A stretch of DNA of 64,000 nt from the NCBI GenBank assembly GCA_002291465.1, contig CP021238.1:372001-436000 (forward strand). The letters run 5' to 3'. The DNA is from Mycobacterium lepraemurium. GTDB lineage: Bacteria > Actinomycetota > Actinomycetes > Mycobacteriales > Mycobacteriaceae. Under the pieces are notes generated by a model, which saw nothing but the letters and a program-made list of their open reading frames with translations, had not been told where the DNA came from and searched no databases. Shown here piece by piece: positions 1 through 10,371 of the stretch (position 1 is its first letter; each line of letters begins with the position of its first letter). A program made the position numbers and the translations under genes.

Positions 1-531
<531 letters not shown>

Positions 532-603
532 GGCCGCCCGTGTCGGACCCCTCCCGTAAGTTGGCGCGTATGACTTCCGCAGCGATGAGGAGGAGCGGCG
601 CAA

Positions 604-1353
604 GTGAGTGACGACAAGATGCTGGCGCGCATCGCCGCGCTGCTGCGGCAGGCCGAAGGCACCGACAACAGCCACGAGGCCGACGCGTTCATGTCGGCCG
701 CGCAGCGGCTCGCGACGGCCGCGTCCATCGACCTCGCGGTGGCCCGCTCGCATTCGGCCCAACGTTCGGCGGCCCAGGCCCCGACCCAGCGCACCATCAC
801 CATCGGCGCGGCGGGCAGCAAGGGGTTGCGCACCTACGTGCAGTTGTTCGTTCTGATCGCGGCGGCCAACGACGTGCGCTGCGATGTGGCCTCCAATTCG
901 ACGTTCGTCTACGCCTACGGGTTCGCCGAGGACATCGACGCCAGTCATGCCCTGTATGCCAGCCTGGTCGTGCAGATGGTCCGCGCCTCCGACGCCTACC
1001 TCGCCTCGGGAGCGCACTGCCCGACCCCGACCATCACCGCCCGGCTCAACTTCCAGCTGGCCTTCGGGGCGCGCGTCGGCCAGCGGCTGGCCGAGGCCCG
1101 CGATCAGGCGCGCCAGGAAGCCACCAAGGACCGTCGTCGCGCGCCGGGCACCGCTATTGCCTTGCGGGACAAGGAAATCGAACTGGCGGACTTCTACCGC
1201 AGCGCGTCGAAGGCGCGCGGAACCTGGCAGGCCAGTCGCGCGTCGGCTGGATATTCCTCTGCGGCGCGGCGGGCGGGCGATCGGGCCGGAAGGCGGGCGC
1301 GGCTGGGCAGCAGCCCCGAGCTGCCCGGGGCGCGGAGCGCGCTGAGCGGGTGA
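604..1353 (+). CDS. DUF2786 protein, Rv0184 ortholog
   Basis: A 249-residue protein of unknown function, the same length as Rv0184. The N-terminus (MLARIAALLRQAEGT, then an HEADAFMSAAQRLA-type helix) is the DUF2786 signature, a short helical domain. The C-terminus is Arg/Ala-rich. The GTG start at 604 is supported by a strong GAGGAGGAG ribosome-binding stretch ending about 10 bases upstream. Its stop overlaps the start of the next gene (GTGA), so the two are probably translationally coupled. No catalytic motif recognised. Confidence 0.85.
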   Translation: MSDDKMLARIAALLRQAEGTDNSHEADAFMSAAQRLATAASIDLAVARSHSAQRSAAQAPTQRTITIGAAGSKGLRTYVQLFVLIAAANDVRCDVASNSTFVYAYGFAEDIDASHALYASLVVQMVRASDAYLASGAHCPTPTITARLNFQLAFGARVGQRLAEARDQARQEATKDRRRAPGTAIALRDKEIELADFYRSASKARGTWQASRASAGYSSAARRAGDRAGRRARLGSSPELPGARSALSG

Positions 1354-1862
1354 GCTCCGGGGACTCCCCGCCGCGGGATTCTCAGCGCTCCAGGGTCTAT
1401 GCGGCCGAGGAGTTCGTCCGGACGCTGTTCGACCGCGCCGCCGAGCACGGGTCACCCGCGGTGGAGTTCTTCGGCACCCGGCTGACTCTGCCGCCGGAGG
1501 GCCGATTCGGCTCGGTGCCTTCCGTGCAACGCTATGTGGACCAGGTGCTGGCCCTGCCCGCCGTGCGGCAACGGTGGCCCGATGTGCCGCCGCTGCGGGT
1601 GCGGCCGCGGCGGGCCGCACCCGCCACGCACTACGAAAACCGCGACGGCGCAGGCGTTATCGCGGTGCCCGACCGCGACACCGCCGAGTGGGCCCTGCGC
1701 GAGCTGGTGGTGCTGCACGAAGTGGCGCATCATTTGTGCCGGGCCGGGCTTCCGCACGGCCCGGAGTTCGTCGCGACGATCTGCGAGTTGACGGAGCTGG
1801 TGATGGGACCCGAAGTCGGGCATGTGCTGCGCGTCGTCTACGCCAAAGAGGGTGTGCGATGA
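1350..1862 (+). CDS. HExxH putative metallohydrolase, Rv0185 ortholog
   Basis: A 170-residue protein, close to the 169 of Rv0185. It carries a zinc-metallopeptidase-like HEVAHH helix near residues 126-131, followed by GLPHGPEF, where the His could be a third metal ligand. The family (mycobacterial TIGR04338-type) has no established substrate. It starts with GTG overlapping the Rv0184 stop and ends in an ATGA overlap with bglS, so Rv0184, Rv0185 and bglS form a tightly coupled unit. The frame is intact although the gene just downstream is ruined. Confidence 0.82.
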   Translation: MSSGDSPPRDSQRSRVYAAEEFVRTLFDRAAEHGSPAVEFFGTRLTLPPEGRFGSVPSVQRYVDQVLALPAVRQRWPDVPPLRVRPRRAAPATHYENRDGAGVIAVPDRDTAEWALRELVVLHEVAHHLCRAGLPHGPEFVATICELTELVMGPEVGHVLRVVYAKEGVR

Positions 1863-3639
1863 ACGGTCCGGACGAGCGGGCGCGCACGGTCGAGGCCCAG
1901 ATGACCGACGACGAGCGGTTCTCGCTGCTGGTCGCGGTGATGGGCGCCGGCGACATGTGGCCGGTGCGCGACGAGCGCATTCCGGCGGACGTGCCGATGA
2001 GCGCGGGTTACGTGCCGGGGGTGCCACGCCTCGGCGTGCCGCCGCTGCTGATGAGCGACGCCGGACTGGGTGTCACCAACCCCAGCTACCGTCCGGGTGA
2101 CACCGCCACCGCGCTTCCGCCCGGCCTGGCGCTGGCCGCCACCTTCGATCCGGCGCTGGCCCGCGCCGCGGGCGAACTGATCGGCCGGGAAGCCCGCAGC
2201 CGCGGATTCAACGTCCAGCTGGCCAGGGCGATGAACCTGGCCCGCGACCCGCGCAACGGCCGCAACTTCGAATACCTTTCCGAGGACCCGCTTTTGACCG
2301 CCGCGATGGTCTCGGAGTCGGTCGCGGGCATCCAGTAACAGGGCGTCATCTCGACCGTCAAGCACTACTCGCTGAACTGCAACGAAACGAATCGCCACTT
2401 TCTGGACGCGGTCATCGACCCCGACGCGCACCGCGAATCCGACCTGCTGGCCTTCGAGTTGGCCATCGAACGGGCCCAGCCCGGGGCCGTGATGACCGCA
2501 TACAACAAGCTCAACGGCGTCTACGCCGCGACAACAGTGTGTTGCTCAACGACGTCCTCAAGGGCGCCTGGGCCTATCGCGGCTGGGTGATGTCGGACTG
2601 GGGCGCCACCCCGGGCTGGGAGTGCGCCCTGTGCGGTCTGGATCAGGAATGCGGTGCCCAGATCGACGCGCTGCTGTGGCAGGCCGAATCCTTCGGTGCG
2701 CCGCTGCGCGACGTCTACGCCGACGGCCGGTTCCCCAAGGAGCGGCTCTCGGACATGGTCCGGCGCATCCTGCGCTCCATCTTCGCCGTCGGTGTCGACC
2801 GGTCGGACCGTGCACCGGCGCCAGATCTCGACGCCCACAACGACATTACCCTGCGCATCGCGCGGCAGGGCATCGTGCTGCTGACCAACCGCGGGTTGTT
2901 GCCGTTGCGGCCCGACTCGCCGGCGCGCATTGCCGTCATCGGAGGCTATGCCCAGCTGGGCGTGCCGGCCGGTTTCGGTTCCAGCACCGTCGTTCCGGCG
3001 GGCGGGTATGCCGCCGTGGTGCCGTTCGTCGGCACAGGGCTGGAGGCCGGGCTGCGCAACCTGTACCTGCTGCCGTCGAGTCCGCTGCAGCAACTGCGAA
3101 AACTTCTGCCCGAGGCCACGATTGACTTGGATCCCGGAATCAGCCAGGCCGAGGCGATGGCGGCAGCGCAACGCGCCGACATCGCGATCGTGTTCGCGGT
3201 CCGCGCCGAAGGGGAGGGCTTCGACCTCGCCGATCTGTCGCTGCCGTCGGGCCAGGACGAGCTGATCGGCGCGGTGGCGGCCGCCAACCCCAACACGGTG
3301 GTGGTGCTTCCCGGTCGACCTGCAGCAGACGCCGCGCCCGCAGCTGCCCGGCGCCGGGCTACCGCGGGAAACGCCGAGCACCATCGACTACGTCGAGGGC
3401 GCCGACGTCGGCTACCGCTGGTTCGCGGCCAAGGGCCACACCCCGATGTTCGTCTTCGGACATGGATTGTCCTACACCAGATTTGAACACCTTGACCTGG
3501 TCGTGCGGGGCGGCGACACCATCAGCGCCGGCTTCACCGTGGTCAACACCGGCGATCGCGCCGGGGTGGATGTACCGCAGCTGTACCTGACGGCGATGCC
3601 CGGAAAGCCGTGCCTACGGCTGCTGGGATTCGAGCGCTC

Positions 3640-3640
<1 letters not shown>
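1859..3640 (+). pseudogene. bglS: Beta-glucosidase pseudogene, GH3 family (Rv0186)
   Basis: Remnant of a glycoside hydrolase family 3 beta-glucosidase. From ATG 1859 the frame runs to an in-frame TAA at 2336, where the family has Ser-Gln-Gly-Val (TCA to TAA is the simplest change); homology continues in frame beyond it. One base is missing near 2529 (GCC-GC then GACAAC), moving the frame. The nucleophile region VMSDWGATP is still readable near 2590. At about 3308 roughly 50 expected codons between the VVVL strand and FPVDLQQTPR are gone and the frame changes again. The terminal fibronectin-like domain stops near FERSA at about 3635, where the sequence becomes Rv0187. Four independent lesions make function impossible. 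Confidence 0.9.
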
Positions 3641-4189
<549 letters not shown>

Positions 4190-4190
<1 letters not shown>

Positions 4191-4921
4191 GGCGCAGCAA
4201 TGCGCCCGCGTCGAAATAGCCCAGCGCCGACAGCGGGCAGCTCGCCGCGTTGAGCGCGGCGGGCAGCGCCCTGGCCTTGCCATCGGCGCCGCACCACCGG
4301 CGGGTGGCGGCGTTGGGCACCACCCGATGGCGCAGCGGCCAGCTCAGCCCGAACAGGTTGGTTTCGATCGTGTTGTCCGCCTGCAGGACTCGCTGCTGAT
4401 ACCCGCGGCTCGCATCGGATTCGTGCGTCAGCAGGAATCGGGTGCCGGCGATGACGCCGTCGGCGCCGGCGTCCAGGGCTGCCATGGTCCCCACCAGATG
4501 GCCGCCGGCCTCGCGGCCCTGCGCGATCAAACCGTCGGCGCCCCAGGCGATCGCGGCGTGGGCCCGAGCCACGGTGCCGACCATCACGAACACGAAGGCC
4601 CCGGCCTGCCGTAGGTGCGTGACGAGCCCGCGGTTTTCGCCGAACGCCAACACGACGACGTCCACCCGGGCATCGACGCAGACCGCGCCGTGGCGACGAC
4701 GGGTAAAGGGCAGCAACAGGTTTACCGCGACCGCGCGCCCGGGCGCCCGCTCACGCACCCGCTGGATCGGCGCTTTGAGCCGGCCGGGGGGTGGTGATGC
4801 CCAGTGTGCCCAGGCCACCCGCCGCGGCGACCGCGGCCGCCAGCGGCGCACCGGCCAGCCCGCCGCCCATCCCGGCCTGCCCGACCGGAACATCGAGCCG
4901 CAACCGGTCGGCGATGTCCAT
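4190..4921 (-). pseudogene. Nitronate monooxygenase-like FMN enzyme pseudogene
   Basis: Remnant of a 2-nitropropane dioxygenase/nitronate monooxygenase family protein (FMN TIM barrel). Translation from ATG 4921 gives MDIADRLRLDVPVGQAGMGG, the family N-terminus. At about 4791-4796 a run of six C on the coding strand, where five are needed, throws the frame after GITTP; homology then continues (GRLKAPIQRVRE, GADGLIAQGREAGGH, DAGADGVIAGTRFLLTHES). The 3' end is cut at about 4190, where it abuts the truncated end of Rv0187. H37Rv has no counterpart between Rv0187 and Rv0188 that I recall. Confidence 0.8.
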
Positions 4922-4960
4922 GCCCCGCCACGTTACGCCGCAGGCGCCGAACCGGTTTCG

Positions 4961-5018
4961 CGAGCGTGGGGGCTATGCACGAATTCGAGCCCAATCCCGT
5001 GCATATCCCCCACGCTCG
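4961..5018. repeat. Intergenic palindrome, 21-base arms
   Basis: Arms 4961-4981 and 4998-5018 are complementary with one mismatch (CGAGCGTGGGGG against CCCCCACGCTCG as the core), with a 16-base loop. A further copy of the CCCACGCTCGG end follows at about 5033-5043. It resembles the CGAGCGTG palindromes at 5612 and near 63230. It could act as a hairpin terminator or be a short repeated intergenic element. Confidence 0.7.
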
Positions 5019-5170
5019 GCGCCGCTGAGGCCCCACGCTCGGCCCCGTTGGGGGCGCTGGGCCGTCACCCGTTTTCGTTGCTGGCGGCCGTCGAGCGGGC
5101 GTAATCTTGATCACAGATGGATGGGTGCGGTCCGCTCAAAAGGCTTGCCGCATAACAGAAAGGTCACAAA

Positions 5171-5605
5171 ATGAGTACAGGCTATTCATCAATCGATCAC
5201 CACCCCGATTTGTTGGCTCTGCGGGCCCGCTACGAACGCGTCGCCGAGTCGATGAGTGCGCACTTCACCTTCGGTCTTGCGCTGCTGGCCGGCCTGTACG
5301 TGGCGGCCTCACCGTGGATCGTCGGGTTCAGCGCGACGGCATCGCTGGCCACGTCCGACCTGATCGCCGGGATCGCGGCGGCGTTCCTGGCCTACGGGTT
5401 CGCGACGACGCTGGACCGTGCGCATGGCATGACCTGGACGCTGCCGGTGCTGGGCGCGTGGGTCATCGTGTCGACCTGGATCCTGCCGGGCGTCGTGCTG
5501 ACCGCCGGCATGACCTGGTCGAATGTCGTGGCGGGTGCGTTGTTGACGTTCCTGGGTCTCAACGCCACCTACTTCGGCATGCGTACCCGCGCGTCGGCCG
5601 GCTGA
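5171..5605 (+). CDS. SPW-repeat membrane protein, Rv0188 ortholog
   Basis: A 144-residue integral membrane protein (Rv0188 has 143). Four hydrophobic segments are visible, the first containing the SPWIVGF motif of the SPW-repeat family. The ATG at 5171 has a GAAAGG ribosome-binding site about 8 bases upstream. Role unknown. It ends convergently to ilvD with a hairpin between them. The frame is intact, in contrast to the decayed block just upstream. Confidence 0.85.
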   Translation: MSTGYSSIDHHPDLLALRARYERVAESMSAHFTFGLALLAGLYVAASPWIVGFSATASLATSDLIAGIAAAFLAYGFATTLDRAHGMTWTLPVLGAWVIVSTWILPGVVLTAGMTWSNVVAGALLTFLGLNATYFGMRTRASAG

Positions 5606-5611
5606 TCCACT

Positions 5612-5657
5612 TTCGGTCGCGAGCGTGCGTGGTCGCCCACGGCACGCTCGCGCCGAA
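5612..5657. terminator. Bidirectional hairpin between Rv0188 and ilvD
   Basis: The arms TTCGGTCGCGAGCGTGCGTGG and the complementary stretch ending GCGCCGAA pair over about 20 positions with two single-base bulges and a 4-base loop. It lies 7 bases after the Rv0188 stop and 25 bases before the ilvD stop on the other strand, the right place to end both transcripts. No U-tract, as is common in mycobacteria. Confidence 0.6.
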
Positions 5658-5681
5658 GGCCGAAAGCGCAAGGCGGCCAGG

Positions 5682-7394
5682 CTAGCCGCAGACGGCGCCG
5701 ATCGCCGCGGAACCGACCAGCTTGACGTACTTGGCCAGCACCCCGGTCTTATAGCGGGGCGGTGGCGGGGTGAAACCTGTTCGCCGAGAGTCGAATTCGG
5801 CCGGATCGACGAGTACGTCCAGAACCCGGTTGGCGACGTTCAGGCGGATCCGGTCGCCGTCGCGCAGAAAAGCGATCGGCCCCGCGTCCACCGCCTCGGG
5901 CGCGATGTGGCCGACACACAGTCCCGTCGTGCCGCCGGAGAATCGGCCATCGGTAAGCAGCAGAACGTCTTTGCCGAGCCCCGCGCCTTTGATCGCGCCG
6001 GTGATGGCGAGCATCTCGCGCATCCCCGGGCCGCCCTTCGGGCCCTCGTAGCGGATCACCACGGCGTCGCCCTGGGTGATTGTGCCGTCCTCGAGGGCGT
6101 CCAGCGCGGCCTGTTCACCGTCGAAAACCCGTGCGGTGCCTTCGAACACGTCGGAGTCGAATCCGGCCGACTTGACCACCGCGCCCTCGGGCGCCAGCGA
6201 CCCACGCAGGATCGTGATCCCGCCGGTCGGGTGAATGGGGTTGTCCAGCGCGCGCAGCACCTTGCCTTCCGGGTCGGGCGGGGCGATCGAGGCCAGGTTC
6301 TGCGCCACCGTCGCACCGGTCACCGTCAGGCAGTCGCCGTTCAGCAGCCCGGCGTCCAGCAGCGCCTTCATCATCACCGGCACGCCGCCGATGTGGTCGA
6401 CGTCGGCCATCACGTGCCGGCCGAACGGCTTGACGTCGGCCAGGTGCGGCACCTTCGACCCGATCCGGCTGAAGTCGTCGAGCGACAGCGCCACGTCGGC
6501 CTCGTGGGCGATGGCCAGCAGGTGCAGCACCGCGTTGGTGGAGCCGCCGAACGCCATCACCACCGCGATCGCGTTCTCGAACGCCTCCTTGGTGAGGATG
6601 TCACGGGCGGTGATGCCGCGGCGCAACAGCTCGACGACGGCCTGGCCGCTGCGCCGGGCGAAGCCGTCGCGGCGGCGGTCGGTGGCCGGCGGGGCCGCGC
6701 TGCCCGGCAGCGACATCCCCAGCGCCTCGGCGGCGCTGGCCATGGTGTTGGCCGTGTACATGCCGCCGCAGGCGCCCTCGCCGGGACAGATGGCCCGCTC
6801 GATGGCGTCGACGTCCTCGCGCGGCATCAGCCCGCGCGCGCAGGCGCCCACCGCCTCGAACGCGTCGATGATCGTCACCTTGCGCTCGCTGCCGTCGGAC
6901 AGCTTGGCCACCCCGGGCAGGATCGAGCCGGCGTAGAGGAACACCGAAGCCAGGTCCAGGCGGGCCGCGGCCATCAGCATGCCGGGCAGCGACTTGTCGC
7001 AGCCGGCCAGCAGCACCGAGCCGTCCAGGCGCTCGGCCTGCATCACCGTCTCGACGCTGTCGGCGATCACCTCGCGGCTCACCAGCGAAAAGTGCATGCC
7101 CTCGTGGCCCATCGAGATGCCGTCGGACACCGAGATGGTGCCGAACTCCAGCGGGTAGCCGCCCGCGGCGAAGACGCCTTCCTTGACCGCCTTGGCCAGC
7201 CGGTCCAGCGACAGGTTGCACGGCGTGATCTCGTTCCAGGACGACGCCACCCCGATCTGCGGCTTGGCGAAGTCCTCGTCGCCCATGCCTACCGCCCGCA
7301 GCATCCCCCGGGCGGCGGCCTTCTCCAGGCCGTCGGTGACGTCACGACTGCGCGGCTTGATGTCGGCGGCGCGCGCCGAATCGGTGGTGGGCAT
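5682..7394 (-). CDS. ilvD: Dihydroxy-acid dehydratase (Rv0189c)
   Basis: Converts 2,3-dihydroxy-isovalerate and its methylvalerate analogue to the 2-keto acids of valine, leucine and isoleucine synthesis; cytoplasmic iron-sulfur enzyme. The 570-residue frame is intact (family about 575). Cluster cysteines appear in [10 protein letters not shown] (near residue 125) and in [16 protein letters not shown] (near 200). The C-terminal GRFSGGTTG loop and GDRIRL are present. ATG start at 7394; stop is TAG, showing that amber codons serve as ordinary terminators here. It is divergent from ricR, sharing a 122-base intergenic region that holds the RicR-like palindrome. Confidence 0.96.
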   Translation of the reverse strand: MPTTDSARAADIKPRSRDVTDGLEKAAARGMLRAVGMGDEDFAKPQIGVASSWNEITPCNLSLDRLAKAVKEGVFAAGGYPLEFGTISVSDGISMGHEGMHFSLVSREVIADSVETVMQAERLDGSVLLAGCDKSLPGMLMAAARLDLASVFLYAGSILPGVAKLSDGSERKVTIIDAFEAVGACARGLMPREDVDAIERAICPGEGACGGMYTANTMASAAEALGMSLPGSAAPPATDRRRDGFARRSGQAVVELLRRGITARDILTKEAFENAIAVVMAFGGSTNAVLHLLAIAHEADVALSLDDFSRIGSKVPHLADVKPFGRHVMADVDHIGGVPVMMKALLDAGLLNGDCLTVTGATVAQNLASIAPPDPEGKVLRALDNPIHPTGGITILRGSLAPEGAVVKSAGFDSDVFEGTARVFDGEQAALDALEDGTITQGDAVVIRYEGPKGGPGMREMLAITGAIKGAGLGKDVLLLTDGRFSGGTTGLCVGHIAPEAVDAGPIAFLRDGDRIRLNVANRVLDVLVDPAEFDSRRTGFTPPPPRYKTGVLAKYVKLVGSAAIGAVCG

Positions 7395-7437
7395 CGTTCA
7401 AGTATGCGCTGGCCAGTCGCGATACCAGCTCCCGGGG

Positions 7438-7458
7438 TTATACCGGGGCGGGGTATAA
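7438..7458. promoter_or_regulatory. RicR/CsoR-type operator
   Basis: Perfect inverted repeat TTATACC, 7-base spacer, GGTATAA, centred about 70 bases upstream of ricR. The inner TACC...GGGTA core resembles the RicR-regulon box of mycobacteria, so autoregulation by copper-sensing RicR is likely (inference from position and motif). Confidence 0.72.
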
Positions 7459-7516
7459 GCTGGGGTCGGGTGTGATGCCGCCGCGGGGCAGCCAGATCGG
7501 CAGGGGTGAAACGACG

Positions 7517-7807
7517 ATGACCAACGAACACGGGTACTCGCAGCAGAAGGACAACTACGCCAAGCGGCTGCGCCGCATCGAGGGCCAGGTGCGCGGCATC
7601 GCCCGGATGATCGAGGAGGACAAGTACTGCATCGACGTCCTCACCCAGATCAGCGCCGTCAACAGCGCGCTGCGCTCGGTCGCCCTGAATTTGCTCGACG
7701 AGCACCTGGGCCACTGCGTCACCCGTGCGGTGGCCGGCGGCGGCGACGACGCGGACGAGAAGCTCGCCGAGGCGTCCGCCGCCATCGCGCGCCTGGCTCG
7801 CTCCTGA
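7517..7807 (+). CDS. ricR: Copper-sensing repressor RicR, CsoR family (Rv0190)
   Basis: A 96-residue CsoR-family regulator, the same length as Rv0190. It binds Cu(I) and then releases DNA, derepressing copper-resistance genes. The Cu ligands are all present: Cys38 (DKYCID), His63 and Cys67 (DEHLGHC). The basic helix KRLRRIEGQVRGI near residues 16-28 is typical. ATG 7517 is chosen because it matches the family length; an upstream in-frame ATG at 7472 would add a poorly conserved leader. The palindrome 60-80 bases upstream fits autorepression. Confidence 0.94.
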   Translation: MTNEHGYSQQKDNYAKRLRRIEGQVRGIARMIEEDKYCIDVLTQISAVNSALRSVALNLLDEHLGHCVTRAVAGGGDDADEKLAEASAAIARLARS

Positions 7808-7811
7808 TCGC

Positions 7812-7828
7812 CCGGGCGTGTTGCCCGG
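7812..7828 (+). terminator. Short hairpin after ricR
   Basis: CCGGGC, loop GTGTT, GCCCGG begins 5 bases after the ricR stop. A compact perfect 6-bp stem without a U-tract; probable terminator. Confidence 0.5.
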
Positions 7829-7846
7829 CCAAGATGGATGAACCAG

Positions 7847-7886
7847 CCACCGGTATGCGTACGGTACCACCGGTATGCGTACGGTA
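7847..7886 (+). repeat. Perfect 20-base tandem duplication before the MFS gene
   Basis: The 20-mer CCACCGGTATGCGTACGGTA occurs twice back to back, ending 54 bases upstream of the MFS start. Each unit is itself partly symmetrical (ACCG...CGGT). It lies in the promoter region and may duplicate an operator; function unknown. Confidence 0.85.
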
Positions 7887-7940
7887 GGGGAGCGCGATCT
7901 GGTTTGCGGCATTGCCTAGCCGACCACGCACACCCAAGCG

Positions 7941-9185
7941 ATGACTGTGATGACTGCCGAAACCGCCAACGCAGCCGCGCGGACGTGGACCCCACGGATC
8001 GCGGCTCAGTTCGCCATTCTCGCCGCCGCGGCCTTCACCTATGTCACCGCCGAGATCCTGCCGGTCGGCGCGCTGCCCGCGATCGCCCGCAATCTGCAGG
8101 TCAGCCTGGCCCTGGTGGGCACCCTGCTGTCCTGGTATGCGCTGGTGGCGGCCCTGACCACGATCCCGCTGGTGCGCTGGACTGCGCACCTGCCGCGCCG
8201 CCGGGTGCTGGTGGCGAGCCTGACCTGCCTGACCGCCTCCCAGCTGATCTCGGCGCTGGCGCCCAACTTCGCGGTGCTGGCCGCCGGGCGGGTGCTGTGC
8301 GCGATCACTCACGGCCTGTTGTGGTCGGTGATCGCGCCGATCGCTACCCGGCTGGTGCCGCCCAGCCACGCCGGGCGCGCCACCATGTCGATCTACGTTG
8401 GCACCAGCCTGGCGCTGGTGGTGGGCAGCCCGCTGACCGCGGCGCTGAGCCTGATGTGGGGCTGGCGGCTGGCCGTCGTGTGCGTCACCGTCGCGGCCGC
8501 CGTCGTCACCGTCGCGGCCCGGCTGATGCTGCCGGAGATGGTGCTCACCGAGCATCAGCTGGCGCACGTCGGGCCCCGCTCGCGGCACCACCGCAACGGC
8601 CGGCTGATCACCGTGAGCCTGCTGGCCATGGTGGCGGTGACCGGCCATTTCGTGTCCTACACCTTCATCGTCGAGATCATCCGCAATGTGGTCGGGGTGC
8701 GCGGGCCGAACCTGGCCTGGGTGCTGGCCGCCTATGGGCTGGCCGGGCTGCTGTCGGTGCCGCTGGTCGCGCGGCCGCTGGACCACCGGCCCAAGAGTGC
8801 GGTGATCCTGTGCATGACGGGTTTGACAGCCGCCTTCGCGGTGCTGACCGCGCTGGCGTTCGGCGGCCGGACCGGCGCGACGACCGCGCTGATCGGGACT
8901 GCCGCCATCGTGCTGTGGGGAGCGATGGCCACCGCGGTGTCGCCGATGATGCAGTCGGCCGCGATGCGCAACGGGGCCGACGACCCGGACGGCGCGTCGG
9001 GGCTGTACGTGACGGCCTTCCAGGTGGGCATCATGGCCGGGTCGCTGCTGGGCGGGCTGCTCTATGAGCGCAGCGTCATCCTGATGCTGAGCGCTTCCGG
9101 GGTGCTGATGGCGGTGGCGCTGGTCGGCATCGCCGCCAACCGGCGGATGCTGGACGTTGCCCCGACAAGCTCACGCGATTCATAA
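7941..9185 (+). CDS. MFS efflux transporter, DHA1 type (Rv0191 ortholog)
   Basis: A 414-residue major facilitator (Rv0191 is 413) with about 12 hydrophobic segments. The region WYALVAALTTIPLVRWTAHLPRR (about residues 69-91) carries the loop 2-3 features of drug and sugar efflux proteins. Members export small molecules such as chloramphenicol or arabinose analogues; the substrate here is unknown. ATG 7941 gives the family length; another ATG lies three codons later. It follows ricR by 133 bases, separated by a hairpin and the tandem 20-mer, so it may have its own promoter. Confidence 0.88.
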   Translation: MTVMTAETANAAARTWTPRIAAQFAILAAAAFTYVTAEILPVGALPAIARNLQVSLALVGTLLSWYALVAALTTIPLVRWTAHLPRRRVLVASLTCLTASQLISALAPNFAVLAAGRVLCAITHGLLWSVIAPIATRLVPPSHAGRATMSIYVGTSLALVVGSPLTAALSLMWGWRLAVVCVTVAAAVVTVAARLMLPEMVLTEHQLAHVGPRSRHHRNGRLITVSLLAMVAVTGHFVSYTFIVEIIRNVVGVRGPNLAWVLAAYGLAGLLSVPLVARPLDHRPKSAVILCMTGLTAAFAVLTALAFGGRTGATTALIGTAAIVLWGAMATAVSPMMQSAAMRNGADDPDGASGLYVTAFQVGIMAGSLLGGLLYERSVILMLSASGVLMAVALVGIAANRRMLDVAPTSSRDS

Positions 9186-9303
9186 CCGCCCTGCTCAACG
9201 TGGTAATCACGGCCCTTCCCGGGGCGGGCGCGGCCGTCGGCGACGGTAGCTGGCAAGCCTGCTATGCGACACTGTGGTCGAGAACATGAGTGGAGGTATG
9301 CCT

Positions 9304-10263
9304 ATGTCGGGCTGGACGAGGGGAACGCTCTTCGCCGCTCTGAACGCCGCCGTGGTGTCGGTCGTCGGCTTGGCGCTGGTGCTCAGCGCCGGTCCCGCGC
9401 TGGCCGACCCGGACCCGGCTCCCGCCGATCCGGGCGCGGTGGCAGCCCCGCCCGGCCCGCCGGCTCCGCCGCCGGCACCGTGGCTGCCCCCCGCCGCGCA
9501 ACCGGCCGCCGCCCCGGCCGCCGGACAGGACCCCACCCCGTTCACCGGCACGCCGCCGTTCGGCCCGCCCGCGTTCGTTCCCCAGACCGGCTCGACGGTG
9601 GGCGTGGCGCAGCCGATCATCATCAACTTCCCGGGCCGGGTCGACGACGCCGGCGCCGCGATCAGCGCCGTGCACGTCTCGTCGGTGCCGCCGGTGCCGG
9701 GCAAGTTCTACTGGATGACCCCGACCCAGCTGCGCTGGCGCCCGCTGAGTTTCTGGCCCGCGCACACCGCGGTCACCGTGGACGCCGGCGGGACGGTGAC
9801 CAACTTCCAGACCGGCGACACGCTGGTGGCCACCGCCGACGACGCCACCCATCAGCTGACCGTCACCCGCAACGGGACCGTGGACAAGACGTTCCCGATG
9901 TCCATGGGCATGACGGCCGGCAACCACCAGACCCCCAACGGCACCTACTACGTCCAGGACAAGAAGGCGTCGGTGGTGATGGACTCGTCGACCTACGGCG
10001 TCCCGGTGAACTCGACCTACGGCTACAAGGTGACCGTGGAGGACGCGGTCCGGTTCGACAACGGCGGCGACCACGTGCACAGCGCGCCGTGGTCGGTGGA
10101 CGACCAGGGCAAGCGCGATGTCAGCCACGGCTGCATCAACATCAGCCCCGCCAACGCCAAGTGGTTCTTCGACAACTTCGGTCCGGGTGACCCGATCATC
10201 GTGAAGAACTCCAGCGGCGGCGACTACAAGAAGAACGACGGCTCCGCCGACTGGATGAATTAG
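9304..10263 (+). CDS. L,D-transpeptidase, YkuD domain (Rv0192, LdtMt4-type)
   Basis: Secreted or membrane-tethered peptidoglycan crosslinker that forms 3-3 links. The start ([18 protein letters not shown]) gives a signal peptide or anchor ending at ALA-DPDP, then a Pro/Ala-rich linker, an Ig-like domain ([12 protein letters not shown]) and the YkuD domain. The catalytic motif is complete: HSAPWS about 250 residues in, followed by SHGCINIS with the nucleophilic Cys. ATG 9304 is chosen because GGAGG ends 7 bases upstream; in-frame starts also exist at 9274, 9286 and 9298. This class makes carbapenem-sensitive, beta-lactam-tolerant crosslinks. Intact. Confidence 0.9.
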   Translation: MSGWTRGTLFAALNAAVVSVVGLALVLSAGPALADPDPAPADPGAVAAPPGPPAPPPAPWLPPAAQPAAAPAAGQDPTPFTGTPPFGPPAFVPQTGSTVGVAQPIIINFPGRVDDAGAAISAVHVSSVPPVPGKFYWMTPTQLRWRPLSFWPAHTAVTVDAGGTVTNFQTGDTLVATADDATHQLTVTRNGTVDKTFPMSMGMTAGNHQTPNGTYYVQDKKASVVMDSSTYGVPVNSTYGYKVTVEDAVRFDNGGDHVHSAPWSVDDQGKRDVSHGCINISPANAKWFFDNFGPGDPIIVKNSSGGDYKKNDGSADWMN

Positions 10264-10333
10264 CGCCGGACCGCCCGGCGGACAAGCTCCGGATTGCCCC
10301 AGCAGGCGCTGAGGCTTTCGCCGGGACCGCGAT

Positions 10334-10353
10334 TATGTATAGCATCATACATA
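10334..10353. promoter_or_regulatory. TetR-type operator, perfect 7-bp arms
   Basis: TATGTAT, 6-base spacer AGCATC, ATACATA, ending 18 bases before the ATG of the TetR gene at 10372. A short spacer and location over the promoter fit autorepression by that TetR protein (inference). Confidence 0.75.
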
Positions 10354-10371
10354 CCCTCCCGAGGAGCGACG

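Noticed and set aside
5625..7475. 616-codon plus-strand open frame across ilvD
   Set aside because: Antisense shadow of ilvD; low-complexity Arg/His/Gly composition and no motif, a usual by-product of high third-position GC.
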